Shown here: piece after piece, positions 9,378-19,052 of the stretch
How positions within the stretch are numbered: position 1 is the first letter of the stretch
How the letters are laid out: the number at the start of each line of letters is the position of its first letter
From: Flammeovirga sp. EKP202
GTDB taxonomy: Bacteria; Bacteroidota; Bacteroidia; Cytophagales; Flammeovirgaceae
Direction of reading: 5' to 3'
DNA length: 64,000 nt
NCBI RefSeq assembly: GCF_014534745.1
Contig: NZ_JACVVP010000021.1
Coordinates: 62,001 to 126,000 of the forward strand
Position numbers and translations under genes: made by a program
The notes under the pieces: generated by a model
Told to the model about the DNA's origin: nothing
What the model saw: the letters and a program-made list of their open reading frames with translations, nothing else
The model's database searches: none

Positions 9378-10487
9378 TTATTCTTCGTTATTTTGATTAT
9401 GTTGTATGATTTGTTCTCTTTGTTTTCGCTTCTCTTCTAACTCTTTTTGTTGTTTATCTTCCCACATTTTCTCTCTCATTTGCCACTGTTTCACTCCCAC
9501 TCTACTGATCACTTCGTCAATTACTGAACTTGACAATTCTTGAATCAGTTTTTCATTTCCTTGCTTGGTTTTGGAGAACATAATCCCTTCTATCATTTCA
9601 TAAACAACATCCTTCAAAATCAACTCATTTTTTTCAGAAGCAATATCTTCGAATAAGTCATTGGTTACCTTGAAGACTATATCAGAAATAGCATCTTCTA
9701 AACGAGAAGAGGCATAACTTCCCAAGACCGGTACTTTTTTAATGTCCTTAATTTCTTCATTTTCATTCACCGCATCCTCAATCAATACTGAAACGTAGTT
9801 TTCTAAATCTCCCTTTTTATTGGCATATGCCTCTTGCATAGCATACATGATCTTCCTTGAAATCCAAAAAGACAGATTTTCTTGATAAGGTTTGACTACG
9901 TCTACCATAAATTGTTGATTCGCATAACTCCCCGATTTAATCTCATCCTTCACTCCTTCCAATACATTAATCACTACCGCATCAGAGACTTCCTCCACTA
10001 CTATTTCCTTGATGTGCAAAATTGTTCTGTACACACTCAGTTCTTCCAAATTGATCACCTCATGACTATGCCATCTAAACAACATGGCGAAAATTCTCAA
10101 CAGCCTGAAAAAGTTCATTCCGGGAAAACTACCTATTAAGTCATAAAAATGTAGAAAGGGGTAAAAGTACCATTTTGCATACGCCTTTTTTCTGTAAGCT
10201 TCCCTCCATGAAGTGAAGAATTCAGTCAGATAAAAGACCATAAAACCAATTTCAATAATATAGAAATTATCAAAGATATAATCCTTGTACCAACTCGCCG
10301 GTATCTCTGCTACTGCAAACAAGAAGTGTTGAACAATTTCCGTTGCGAATAGCGAATTAAAAGTCATCCACAACAAATGAAATATGATAATATTTAGGAT
10401 AATAATATCCCGCACTAGACGCTTGTATTCTTCTTTGTCTAGTTTATCGTAATTGAAATGTTTTTTGACGTTAAGGAAAACTCTCAT
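9378..10487 (-). CDS. Voltage-sensor-like membrane protein with a long helical cytoplasmic tail, no pore domain
   Basis: 369 residues. Four hydrophobic segments occupy the first ~145 residues (about 28-48, 73-92, 106-124, 124-140). The last, FFRLLRIFAMLFRWHSHE, has S4-like spaced arginines, so the block resembles a voltage-sensor domain of the ion-transport family. No S5-P-S6 pore or selectivity filter follows. Instead there are ~220 residues rich in Glu, Lys and Ile/Val, predicted helical, ending in a highly charged coiled-coil-like tail (KQQKELEEKRKQREQ). Such proteins are often labelled ion transporter; the actual activity is unknown. It could be a proton channel or a voltage-sensing regulator, but that is inference. 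Single gene, 195 bases downstream of brxC's start. Confidence 0.55.
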   Translation of the reverse strand: MRVFLNVKKHFNYDKLDKEEYKRLVRDIIILNIIIFHLLWMTFNSLFATEIVQHFLFAVAEIPASWYKDYIFDNFYIIEIGFMVFYLTEFFTSWREAYRKKAYAKWYFYPFLHFYDLIGSFPGMNFFRLLRIFAMLFRWHSHEVINLEELSVYRTILHIKEIVVEEVSDAVVINVLEGVKDEIKSGSYANQQFMVDVVKPYQENLSFWISRKIMYAMQEAYANKKGDLENYVSVLIEDAVNENEEIKDIKKVPVLGSYASSRLEDAISDIVFKVTNDLFEDIASEKNELILKDVVYEMIEGIMFSKTKQGNEKLIQELSSSVIDEVISRVGVKQWQMREKMWEDKQQKELEEKRKQREQIIQHNQNNEE

Positions 10488-10583
10488 TGTTAGTATTTTC
10501 TATTTAGATAGCTAAAATACCAAATATTATGGATTGGTGAGGGGTTTGGGCAAAAGATTTAATGAAGAATAACCTAATCTTAA

Positions 10584-10739
10584 ACTGGTTCAAGTCTTAA
10601 GCCGTAGGCGTGACTTGGACCTATTATTTGGATAAAGTCTGTAGACTTTTAAACCAAATATTGTGTATTTATAAGTCTTCAGACTTATTACATTTCGCAA
10701 GCACAAGTCACACCTACGGCTTAAGACTTGCGCTAGTGG
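10584..10739. repeat. Palindromic dispersed element, full-length copy with inverted ends
   Basis: Two copies of a ~37-base unit face each other (10584-10620 and 10700-10739), giving near-perfect inverted ends of about 26 bases. Each unit is itself a hairpin, with stem CAAGTC/GACTTG. Between them are two small perfect palindromes, AAAGTCTGTAGACTTT and ATAAGTCTTCAGACTTAT. Other copies lie at 12914, 18845, 44858, 45770, 46124 and 48302. It looks like a MITE or REP-type element; no transposase is nearby. Confidence 0.75.
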
Positions 10740-10753
10740 TTATTTAGAAATTA

Positions 10754-11524
10754 CTACTTATTCAACCACTCCTTAAACTTTCCTACTTTATCTGCAGGAA
10801 CAAATAATTCTGAAGGCGTTTCTGGGTTAGTGAAAATCTTCAATTTGGTTTTTGAATACCACGATACGCTGTCGATCGCATTAATCTGAACGATATATTT
10901 CCGGTTGACTCTGAAGAAATTTTTAGGATCTAGTTTCTTTTCGATTTGGTCCATGGTGTAATTCACATCATACACTTTTCCATCTGTCACTTGAATAAAA
11001 ACGGCTTTGCTTTCTGCGAATACAAAGGAAATATCTTCCACTTTTATGGTTCTTAATTCATCACGGAAACTGACCATAAAACGTTCTTTGTAGTCGTGAT
11101 TCATCTGCTGAGCGACGACTTGACCGAGTAAATCGTAATCTATTTTTTCAGAGGTTTTATCTGATAAAAAGCGTTTCTTGAATTTTTCAACACTTGTTTC
11201 TAATTCCGCTAAACTGACTGGTTTTAGAAGGTAATCGACACTGTTTTGTTTGAAGGCTTTTATGGCGTACTGATCAAAGGCTGTTGTGAAAATAATGGGT
11301 ATTTCTACTTCCAATTTTTCAAAGATTTCAAAACTATTGCCGTCAGAAAGATGAATATCCATGAAAATAAGATCGACTTCTTCTCCGGATTCAAAAAACT
11401 CTATGCACTCTTCGATAGATTCTAATGAAGAAATGACTTCAAATTCATCCTCCAATTTCCCTAATAGCATTTTAAGTTTTCTAGCACTTGGTGCTTCATC
11501 TTCTACAATCAGTACTTTATACAT
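10754..11524 (-). CDS. LytTR-family response regulator
   Basis: 256 residues. Receiver domain 1-~120, with acidic pocket E8/D9 and phospho-acceptor D56 (LIFMDIHLS), Thr in FTTAFD and Lys in YLLKPVS. LytTR DNA-binding domain ~150-254, with FFRVNRKYIVQINAIDSV typical of the family. Acts in the cytoplasm as a transcription regulator. Starts 3 bases after the stop of the histidine kinase gene, so they are surely co-transcribed and form a cognate pair. Targets are unknown; the RND efflux operon lies just upstream, but a hairpin separates them, so a regulatory link is only a guess. Confidence 0.93.
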   Translation of the reverse strand: MYKVLIVEDEAPSARKLKMLLGKLEDEFEVISSLESIEECIEFFESGEEVDLIFMDIHLSDGNSFEIFEKLEVEIPIIFTTAFDQYAIKAFKQNSVDYLLKPVSLAELETSVEKFKKRFLSDKTSEKIDYDLLGQVVAQQMNHDYKERFMVSFRDELRTIKVEDISFVFAESKAVFIQVTDGKVYDVNYTMDQIEKKLDPKNFFRVNRKYIVQINAIDSVSWYSKTKLKIFTNPETPSELFVPADKVGKFKEWLNK

Positions 11525-11527
11525 CTT

Positions 11528-12580
11528 CTATTGATTTATCAATGGTAACTCTGCTATATATTGATCCCCTTGAACGCCAAAACGTGGGACTTTGTTGGAG
11601 ATTAATTTATACTTTTCTTCCAAATTATTGAGTCCAGTATGTGTGGAGGCTGTTTCTGGAGTATCCCTTAGTTGGTAATTGTTGGCGACCACAATGTTGT
11701 TATCTTTTTCATAAATATGAATCTGAAGGGGTGATTTTTTAGAAATACGATTATGCTTAATGGCATTTTCAATCAATACCTGTAAGGATAAGGGTGGAAT
11801 ACTTTGGCCAGGAATTTCTGATTCCAAATCATTTTTCACTTGAAAACCTTCTTCGAAACGAATTTTCAAAAGAAATAAATAAGCTTCGATAAAGTCTAAC
11901 TCCTGTTCTACAGGAACTAACATTTCTTCACTTATGGTCAATACATAGCGGTAGACCTTGGCAAACTCTTGAATAAACTGATCTGACTTTTCGATGTCTT
12001 CATAAATCAGGGAAGAAAGTACGCTTAGGTTATTGAAAAGAAAGTGATTATCTAATTGATTTTTAAGAGCGGAATATTTCGTCTGTAATTGTGCTTTTTC
12101 AACTCGCTCAAGGTTTAGTTCAAGCTCGTTTCTTTCACTGACCACCTCTATCATTTCTATTGCAACAATAAATAAAATGTTTTCTACCAAGGGTAAAGCA
12201 AACATGCCTTCGACTGGTAAATTTTGTTCTTTGAGTGCTATAAAACGATTGAAAAAATTCTCTGAACCATAAAAGAAATGCATAAAACTCATCAAAAGAA
12301 TGGTCACCCCAAGCACCATCGCAAAATCGACAAGACCTCTTAAAAACAAATGCTTCTTCCAAGGAAGTACTTTATTTAATTTTACGACTGCAAAGTAATA
12401 ACCAAATACAGCCAATGATGATGAAAAAAGAATCAGTGGTAATATCTCCGTAAGGAAATGCTTTACTTTATTTTCAGAAATATACCCACTCAATGTAAGC
12501 GTTGTCATTGGTATCAGAATGATACAAAACATGGCGAGCGGTATAAAAAACAACCACAATAAATTCCTTTTATTTTTCAT
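11528..12580 (-). CDS. Sensor histidine kinase, LytS/YpdA type (His_kinase family)
   Basis: 350 residues. About four membrane segments in the first 145 residues (near 8-30, 46-66, 82-102, 126-144) with no extracytoplasmic sensor domain of size. A short coiled coil ~148-172 follows, then the His_kinase motif LDNHFLFNNLSVLSSL with phospho-accepting H179. An ATP-binding part with PPLSLQVLIENAIKHN (N box) comes next, and a degenerate glycine box TGLNNLEEKY. Inner-membrane sensor that phosphorylates the LytTR regulator encoded directly downstream. The stimulus cannot be read from the sequence. Confidence 0.9.
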   Translation of the reverse strand: MKNKRNLLWLFFIPLAMFCIILIPMTTLTLSGYISENKVKHFLTEILPLILFSSSLAVFGYYFAVVKLNKVLPWKKHLFLRGLVDFAMVLGVTILLMSFMHFFYGSENFFNRFIALKEQNLPVEGMFALPLVENILFIVAIEMIEVVSERNELELNLERVEKAQLQTKYSALKNQLDNHFLFNNLSVLSSLIYEDIEKSDQFIQEFAKVYRYVLTISEEMLVPVEQELDFIEAYLFLLKIRFEEGFQVKNDLESEIPGQSIPPLSLQVLIENAIKHNRISKKSPLQIHIYEKDNNIVVANNYQLRDTPETASTHTGLNNLEEKYKLISNKVPRFGVQGDQYIAELPLINQ

Positions 12581-12710
12581 ATCTCTAATATAATCAGTTA
12601 AACAATTTCCTTTTAAATATTTAATACATTGTGAACTAAATTACCTTCAACTATCAATCGATATTTCTACAAGTTTTCTATGGTGTACTTTCAAACTTCA
12701 TTCTTCTTCA

Positions 12711-12750
12711 TTTTTGTCTTAACACAAAAACGAAGCAAAAAAGTCAAGGC
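12711..12750 (+). repeat. Dispersed intergenic repeat (first copy)
   Basis: A ~38-base stretch whose core is ACAAAAACGAAGCAAAAAAG followed by TCAAGG. It recurs almost unchanged at 31683-31720. Both copies are intergenic and run into sequence with partial similarity in inverted orientation (12830-12885 versus 31711-31770). The spacer 12581-13071 otherwise holds the 12914 palindromic unit and a terminator. Confidence 0.65.
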
Positions 12751-12913
12751 TTAGAAGTCAAAAGCTAAATTACATGCCTTTCGCCTAAATGATTTTAAAC
12801 TCGCTAAAGCTCAAACAACAAAATCATTTTTAACGGCTCAATCCATGAAATTCTTAACGCTTTTCCCTTCAAGGCCGAGGGTAGTACTACTAAACTAATA
12901 AGGTAGCAAAGCC

Positions 12914-12950
12914 ACTGACGTGAATGTTAAGCATAATTATCATTCGTGTC
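12914..12950. repeat. Single unit of the palindromic dispersed element
   Basis: Matches the unit pattern ACTG-GCG-..-GTTAAG-..-GTGTC. Its stem arms are GAATG/CATTC, differing from other copies on both sides in a compensating way. Confidence 0.6.
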
Positions 12951-13020
12951 TTCAGATCTTCAAAAATTTCCCTATTTATAATAAGTTAAAATGATTAACT
13001 ATTTAGATTACAATGTATTA

Positions 13021-13050
13021 AAGCACCCAAGCCCGAAGACTTGAGTGCTG
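13021..13050 (-). terminator. Probable terminator after the TolC-like gene
   Basis: A stem of AGCACTCAAG paired with CTTGGGTGCT around an 8-base loop, followed on the minus strand by TTTAAT, a weak T tract. It lies about 20 bases past the stop at 13072. Confidence 0.6.
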
Positions 13051-13071
13051 GATAACGGGGTTTACACTAAT

Positions 13072-14412
13072 CTATTCATTAATTTGATCTAGTAGGTCTC
13101 CTGATAATTGTAAGATGGAATACTCTGCTACTTTGGCGTTGTATAACGCATCGTTTAATCTATTTTTTGCCGTCTGAAGATTGGTCTGTGCTGTACGGAA
13201 ATCAATGCTTGTTACCTGTCCCAATTCGTATTGTTCTTTCGTTTGTCTGAAGTTCAATTCGGCTTGTTCCATGCTTTTGGCTTCCATGTTGGCAATACGT
13301 TGTTTGTAATCGTAATCCGACCAAGCGTTCATCACGTCTCTTTGCAATTCTTTGGTCAACTGCATGGTGTTTTGCTGTTGGGCCATTACACTGAGCTTTG
13401 CATTTTGCTCTTTCTTCTTTTGCTGATGTCCGTTGAATACATTAAATGACATGGTCACACCTGCTGACATCCCCAAGTTTTCATTGTAAAGAACTTGTCC
13501 AGCATCATTATTCATTCTGTTATAACCGTATTGAGCATAAGTGGAAAGTGTTGGTGATTTTCCTGCTTTTGCAATTTTCAAATCCAATTCTGTAATTTCC
13601 TCTTGCTTATGCTGAGCCAATAAAGAAAGGTTTTCAGTCATGGCTTTTTCCAATACATTATCAGCAGTCAATCCATTTAAGAATTCAAAATCAGCATCCA
13701 CTTCATACATAGAACTTACCTCTCCTCCTAATACAACATTTAGTTTTCTAATCGCTGTGTAATAAGCTTGTTCTGTTTGAAGGTAAGCCGTGCTATCACT
13801 GTTCAAATCTACTTCTGCATTCAACACTTCTAGCTTTGTGGATTGCCCTAACAGATAACGGTTCTTCAATCTTTCCAATCTTTTGTTGGAAGTGACTATC
13901 GTTTCCTTAGAGATATTTAGGTTTTCTTGCTCACGCGATATATCATAAAATGCTTCCACCACTTGGAGAACAGTACTCTCTACTTCCTGCTTGAAACGGA
14001 TATCTTCCAACGTCGCACTTTCACGAAGTTGATTTAATGTAAAGCGGTTGCCATTACCATTAAACAATACATAATCCATTCTGATGTTTGCATCAAAAGT
14101 TGTTGAAGCCGCATTGTCCAATTTCATTCTGTTATCACCTTCCGATGGAGCACCTGTATTCATAAACTCCATTTCGGTATCATTATTACTATAATCGGCC
14201 GTACCATTTGCTGTGATAGACGGTAACATCCCTGCCATACCAGCAGTCGCATTATTGTTCGCCTGTTCTTTATTTACTTCTACAGCTTTCAAGTTATGGT
14301 TGTTGGTCAATGCCAATTGAATTGCTTCATTGATGCTCATTTTTTCTTGAGCAATTCCATTTCCTGCCAACAATAAGAAACAGAAGGTATAGATGATATT
14401 AAGCTTCTTCAT
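13072..14412 (-). CDS. TolC-family outer-membrane efflux protein
   Basis: 446 residues with a signal peptide ~1-21 (ends NGIAQ). Two structurally repeated halves rich in long amphipathic helices follow. Family-like stretches are INEAIQLALTNNHNLKAVEV at the N-terminus and the helix GQVTSIDFRTAQTNLQTAKNRL near the C-terminus. Known role: trimeric channel-tunnel across the outer membrane for RND or MFP-linked efflux. Its start overlaps the 3' end of the RND pump gene by 14 bases, so it is the last gene of the operon adaptor-pump-TolC. Substrate unknown. Confidence 0.92.
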   Translation of the reverse strand: MKKLNIIYTFCFLLLAGNGIAQEKMSINEAIQLALTNNHNLKAVEVNKEQANNNATAGMAGMLPSITANGTADYSNNDTEMEFMNTGAPSEGDNRMKLDNAASTTFDANIRMDYVLFNGNGNRFTLNQLRESATLEDIRFKQEVESTVLQVVEAFYDISREQENLNISKETIVTSNKRLERLKNRYLLGQSTKLEVLNAEVDLNSDSTAYLQTEQAYYTAIRKLNVVLGGEVSSMYEVDADFEFLNGLTADNVLEKAMTENLSLLAQHKQEEITELDLKIAKAGKSPTLSTYAQYGYNRMNNDAGQVLYNENLGMSAGVTMSFNVFNGHQQKKKEQNAKLSVMAQQQNTMQLTKELQRDVMNAWSDYDYKQRIANMEAKSMEQAELNFRQTKEQYELGQVTSIDFRTAQTNLQTAKNRLNDALYNAKVAEYSILQLSGDLLDQINE

Positions 14413-17400
14413 AGTCGTATGCTAATTCTTTGATTGCTGCTTCAACAGCTTCTTGATTTACTTGTTCTCCAGTTTTGATTTCTTTGATCTTCACTTTGAT
14501 TTGGTTGAACATCTTGATACAAACCGGAAGAACGATAAGGGTAATTAGGGTTGCTCCTGCTATACCGTAAGAGATTGTGATCACCATCGGAATAAGGAAC
14601 TGTGCTTGTAAACTTGTCTCAAAAACCATCGGCCCCATACCTGCTACTGTAGTTACCGTTGTCAATAAAATTGGACGGAAACGTGAGGTACATGCTTCGA
14701 TCAAAGCATCATCAAATTTCATGTTGGCTTTTAAGTTGAGGTTAAAAGCATTGATCAATACTAAAGCATCATTGACCATCACACCAAGCAAGGCGATGAC
14801 TCCCATAAATGACATCATACTAATGGCAAAACCATGTAGGTAATGTGCCAATACTACCCAGATAAAACTTAATGGAACGAGTGCAAATACGATGAACGAC
14901 TGGCTGAATGATCTTAACGTAAAGACCACAATTGTGAACATGAGGATAAATACAATCGGAATTACTCTTGCCGCTGAATTACCTACTTTCTCTTGTTCTC
15001 TTTTCTGTCCATCAAAATCTGCTTCAACAGTTTGATGTTCTTTTAAAAGGTCAGGTAATAACTCTGTCTTGATTTTATTTAAGATATCTGGAAGAGCATC
15101 ATCAGGATTTTTCAATTGAGCCGTCAACTTCATTTCTCTATTGAAATCAATGTGATTGATAGATGAATAACCGTCCTCAATGGTGAAATCTGCTATTTCT
15201 GAAAAAGGATAAGCGACTCCATTTCCCATTCTAATTTTCATTTTCTCCAAGTCACCGAAGCTATTTCTGTTGTCCATATCATAACGCACCCATACTTTCA
15301 CCTCGTCCTGACCTCTTTGAATTCTTTGAATTTCATAACCGAAGAAACCTTGACGGATTTGAGAGATCACTTGCTGTTCAGTTAAACCTAGTTGATAGGC
15401 TTTATCTTTTAATGAAATATGGATTTCTCTGTTACCTGTGGGGTTGTTGTCTTTCACATTTCTCAACTCAGGCATTTTCTCCATACGCAACTTCAGTTCT
15501 TTCTTGACAACCGCTAACTCCTCTAAGTCATCTCCTCTTAATGAAACCACAACAGGATCTCCGAATGGGGAGAACGAAGCAAAACTGATTGACTCTGCTC
15601 CCGGAATTTTACCAATCTCTTCTGATAATAAATTACTGACAATGGCTGTTGACCCTGAACGCTCCTCTGCGCCTAACATGGTAAGGTTGAACTGTACTTG
15701 GTGGCCAGAACCCATATAGACCATGTTCACTTTTTTGATAATATCCTTATTATCTTTTTGTTCCGGTCTTAATTCTTTATTGACTACCTCAATTGCTCTT
15801 TCAATTTGCTGAACACCTTTCTCTGTTACTTCTTGTTGTGTACCGTTTGGCATTACCAAAGTGACTGTTATATCATCTCCTTCTATACTTGGGAAAAATG
15901 TTGCAGGTACTACTTTCTTGGCCATCATTCCTACCGAGAAAATAAATAAGGCCATTGTAATGCTAAATGTGATCGCCTTATTTCTTAAGGCAAACTCTAG
16001 GATAGGTTGATAAACATTGTCTCTAAATTTGAATAAATATTTATCTACCGTTTTCGTCACAATATTGGAATCTTCTTTCCCATTTTCTTTGAATGCTTTT
16101 GAAAAGGCAAGGTGAGCAGGAAGAATAATCAAACCTTCAATCAGAGAAACGAATAAGATCAGACCCACGATCCATGACATATCTTTGAAGAAATCTCCCA
16201 TTGTACCATCAATGAACAGGAATGTAGAGAAAGCAACGATTGTCGTTAATACTGCTGAGATTACTGCTGGAAGAACTTCCATTGTTCCGTCGATTGCGGC
16301 TTGAATGGCAGGCTTTCCTTTCTCATAATGTTGATAGATATTTTCTGCAACCACAATCGCATCATCCACTAGAATTCCCAATACAACAATCAATGCGAAA
16401 AGGGAAATCATATTGATCGTTACTCCAGTGAATGAGATGAAGATGAACATCCCAAAAATAGAAAACGGAATACCAATCGCTACCCAAAAGGCGATTCTTG
16501 GATTAAGGAACAATGATAAAACAATCAATACCAAGATGATCCCTAGAATACCATTATCAATCAGAAGGTCTAAACGCTGTCCTAATAAATCTGACTGATC
16601 ACGAATTACATCAATATGTAAAACATCGTTGTTTGCATTGAAAGTATCTATATACTCATACAGCACATCAGCTGTAGCTAAAATATCTTCACTAAATGTA
16701 TTGTTGATTGTTACCGTAACGGCTCTTTTTCCATTTAGAGTCGCTCTTGCCGGTGCATCTTCCCATTGGTCAACGACTTTGGCTACATCTTTCAAACGAA
16801 TCACACCGCCGTTATCTGTCTGACGAATGATAATGTGATCCATTTCTTTAGAAGAATAGCCTTTATTTTTTGCTCTGATGAAAAACTCTTCTTCACCATC
16901 TTTAATACTACCGCCGGTCATTTCCAAGTTGGCACTTTGTACTGCCATAGCCACTTCTTCAAAAGTCATATTATAACTTTCCAAAGCGTCTTCTTGAAGG
17001 AGAATCGCTATTTCTTCGTTGGGATAACCTGAAATCTCAATTTTAGAAATCCCTTTCTTTGCCAATAAATCTTTCTCTACTTTTCGTGCTGTTTCTTTTA
17101 ATGATTTAAGAGAAACACCATCGCCCGTAATACCAAACATAAAACTGAAGTTGGCATCTTCATGCTTTGATGAAACTACCGATTCAACATCCAATGGAAA
17201 TGACGCAATACCTTCTACCACGTTTTTCACACGTGTCAAAGCTTCATCCATATCTGTTCCTTTGAACATTTCTAAGGTAATTTTACCTACATTTTCTTGA
17301 GCGTAAGAAGTGATTTGATCCAACCCTTCAAGTCCTTTCAGCTCTTCTTCAATTTTCAGAATGACACCTTCCTCCACTTCTTCAGCAGATGAACCTGGGT

Positions 17401-17554
17401 ACACTACATCAACATAAATAAAACGCTGAGGAGCATTGGGCATAAACGTACTCGTAATTTTACTTGCCGTTATAAAACCCATCACCAATGTGAGTGCCAT
17501 TACTAGATTGACAGCCACTGGGAATTTTATAAAATAGGATATTAATTTTTTCAT
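14399..17554 (-). CDS. RND-family efflux pump, inner-membrane permease
   Basis: 1051 residues, normal length for AcrB/HAE-type pumps. N-terminal TM1 (FIKFPVAVNLVMALTLVMGF), a large periplasmic porter loop (~45-330), and a TM2-TM6 block containing LGILVDDAIVVAENI with the paired TM4 Asp residues of the proton relay. A second half repeats the pattern, ending with TM10 GVMVNDALVLINAF and TM12. Known role: proton-driven export of small molecules through a TolC channel. It lies 12 bases after the adaptor gene and overlaps tolC. The substrate cannot be called from sequence; the TM4 DD pair fits a hydrophobic-compound pump rather than certifying it. Confidence 0.93.
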   Translation of the reverse strand: MKKLISYFIKFPVAVNLVMALTLVMGFITASKITSTFMPNAPQRFIYVDVVYPGSSAEEVEEGVILKIEEELKGLEGLDQITSYAQENVGKITLEMFKGTDMDEALTRVKNVVEGIASFPLDVESVVSSKHEDANFSFMFGITGDGVSLKSLKETARKVEKDLLAKKGISKIEISGYPNEEIAILLQEDALESYNMTFEEVAMAVQSANLEMTGGSIKDGEEEFFIRAKNKGYSSKEMDHIIIRQTDNGGVIRLKDVAKVVDQWEDAPARATLNGKRAVTVTINNTFSEDILATADVLYEYIDTFNANNDVLHIDVIRDQSDLLGQRLDLLIDNGILGIILVLIVLSLFLNPRIAFWVAIGIPFSIFGMFIFISFTGVTINMISLFALIVVLGILVDDAIVVAENIYQHYEKGKPAIQAAIDGTMEVLPAVISAVLTTIVAFSTFLFIDGTMGDFFKDMSWIVGLILFVSLIEGLIILPAHLAFSKAFKENGKEDSNIVTKTVDKYLFKFRDNVYQPILEFALRNKAITFSITMALFIFSVGMMAKKVVPATFFPSIEGDDITVTLVMPNGTQQEVTEKGVQQIERAIEVVNKELRPEQKDNKDIIKKVNMVYMGSGHQVQFNLTMLGAEERSGSTAIVSNLLSEEIGKIPGAESISFASFSPFGDPVVVSLRGDDLEELAVVKKELKLRMEKMPELRNVKDNNPTGNREIHISLKDKAYQLGLTEQQVISQIRQGFFGYEIQRIQRGQDEVKVWVRYDMDNRNSFGDLEKMKIRMGNGVAYPFSEIADFTIEDGYSSINHIDFNREMKLTAQLKNPDDALPDILNKIKTELLPDLLKEHQTVEADFDGQKREQEKVGNSAARVIPIVFILMFTIVVFTLRSFSQSFIVFALVPLSFIWVVLAHYLHGFAISMMSFMGVIALLGVMVNDALVLINAFNLNLKANMKFDDALIEACTSRFRPILLTTVTTVAGMGPMVFETSLQAQFLIPMVITISYGIAGATLITLIVLPVCIKMFNQIKVKIKEIKTGEQVNQEAVEAAIKELAYDYEEA

Positions 17555-17566
17555 GATTCGATCCGC

Positions 17567-18679
17567 TTATTTCATCACTTGCACTTTCATTCCTTCGTAA
17601 GGGTTCTTGATGTTGGTCATCAACACTGCTGAGTTAGCAGGAACACCTTTGACAATCGCTTCAGACTTGAAAGATTCAAGCACTTCAACCTTCTGAATTT
17701 CCAGCTTATTGTTTTTTACTAGGAAGATTTTATTCTCATCAAAGATTAATTTTCGAGGAATTTGAATCGCATCTTCAAATGATGTACTGCTGACTTGTGC
17801 CGTTAAGAACATTCCTTCTTTTAGGTCTTTTCCTGAAGTTTGGATATACACTTTCACACTTTGAGAGTTGGCATCCAACGTACTTCCTATTCGGATCACT
17901 ATACCTGCCCATTCTGTATCTAACTCAGAAGAGTACAACTTGACTTTACTTCCTTTTTTGAAATGTTCAATATCTTTTAGTGGGGCTGTTACTTCTAGTT
18001 CATAAGAAGACAAGCTGACCATTTCTCCAAGTTCTTCACCTGCTCTTACTGCTGTACCGGCTTCGATATTGCTCTTAGAGATCACACCATTGAAAGGTGC
18101 ATAAATCGTATATTTGCTTAATTTCTCTTCAGATGATTTGATGGTATAGTAAGAACTATAAATTCCGTTTCCGGCGATAAAATATTTTTCTTTTTCAGTC
18201 TTTGGCGTTGGTAATTCCTTTAGCGGTTGATGGATATCAAGTGCTTTTAAATATTGATCCCAAGCAGGGTAACTTTCTGAAAAGTCTTCTTTTAAGTCTG
18301 GAAGAATCGCTGTAAGCTCTGTCATGAAATTACTTTTGTCTGCAAGCAACGTCATATAACGCTCTTGTTTGTCAATCTGTAAAACGACTTGACCTTTCTT
18401 GTAATAATTTCCTTCTCTAAATTTTTTCGCTGATGGTAACAAACGACCTTCTACCTCAGCATAAATTTCGTATCTATCTTTTGCTCGAAGCTTTCCTGTT
18501 ACTTCAATTGTATTGTGTAATGTCTGAAGTTTCGCGTTTTCCACTTCAACTGCTAAAACACTCTTATCTTCGATTGGTGCTTCAGGTTGTTTTTCTGGTA
18601 ATGCCTTCACTGCGAAAACAGCGATAATAATAATCAGAGGACTCAGAATTAGGTATAAGTATTTGCTTTTGACTTTCAT
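17567..18679 (-). CDS. RND efflux periplasmic adaptor (membrane fusion protein)
   Basis: I place the start at ATG 18679 (MKVKSKYLYLILSPLIIII), giving ~370 residues with a clean N-terminal membrane anchor. An upstream ATG at 18721 would add 14 residues ahead of the anchor and is less likely. A biotinyl-lipoyl-like hairpin is split around a helical insertion: RLLPSAKKFREGNYYKKGQVVLQID (first half, written here in two pieces in the protein) and FNGVISKSNIEAGTAVRAGEELGEM. Beta-barrel and membrane-proximal domains follow. Links the RND pump to the TolC channel in the periplasm. First gene of the three-gene operon; 12 bases to the pump gene. Confidence 0.9.
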   Translation of the reverse strand: MKVKSKYLYLILSPLIIIIAVFAVKALPEKQPEAPIEDKSVLAVEVENAKLQTLHNTIEVTGKLRAKDRYEIYAEVEGRLLPSAKKFREGNYYKKGQVVLQIDKQERYMTLLADKSNFMTELTAILPDLKEDFSESYPAWDQYLKALDIHQPLKELPTPKTEKEKYFIAGNGIYSSYYTIKSSEEKLSKYTIYAPFNGVISKSNIEAGTAVRAGEELGEMVSLSSYELEVTAPLKDIEHFKKGSKVKLYSSELDTEWAGIVIRIGSTLDANSQSVKVYIQTSGKDLKEGMFLTAQVSSTSFEDAIQIPRKLIFDENKIFLVKNNKLEIQKVEVLESFKSEAIVKGVPANSAVLMTNIKNPYEGMKVQVMK

Positions 18680-18844
18680 CTCGTTGAATAAGTTTAATGT
18701 TATGATTTGATGATAACACAAACTTCCTCATTCTAGTCCTGTATATAAATTAAAGGTAGACGAAGCCGGGAAAATGAAGGATGAATCGGGAAAATTGGGG
18801 ATGAAGCAGAAGGTAGAAATCGGGAGATTTCTAAGGATCTGTAG

Positions 18845-18931
18845 GACACGAATGACGCTGTCGCTTAACATTCGCGCCAGTGGTACTGATTCCCCATAGC
18901 GCAAATGTTAAGCGACAGCGTCATTTGTGTT
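18845..18931. repeat. Palindromic dispersed element, two inverted units close together
   Basis: A minus-orientation unit (18845-18881) and a plus-orientation unit (18898-18931) face each other across 16 bases. The unit arms pair as ACGAATGACGCTGTCGCTTA against its complement in the second unit. The stem CAAATG/CATTTG again differs from other copies on both arms. A small palindrome AGAAGTCTCTGACTTCT follows at about 18943-18960. Confidence 0.7.
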
Positions 18932-18979
18932 TGAGAAATCAAAAGAAGTCTCTGACTTCTATACAAAATAAATAAAAAA

Positions 18980-19022
18980 ATCACCCAACTTTAAATGATA
19001 TATCTATTCAAAGTCGGGTGAT
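18980..19022 (-). terminator. Terminator after the TonB-dependent receptor
   Basis: A 13-bp stem (ATCACCCGACTTT with one mismatch/G-U) and a run of seven Ts on the minus strand, 31 bases past the receptor stop. Confidence 0.85.
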
Positions 19023-19052
19023 TCAGGGTGCAAATTAAAAGATAACTGTCGA

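Noticed and set aside
10754-18679. LytS/LytTR pair as dedicated regulator of the RND efflux operon
   Set aside because: Adjacent, but separated by a ~490-base spacer with a terminator-like hairpin and a repeat; no LytTR binding site pair was recognised.
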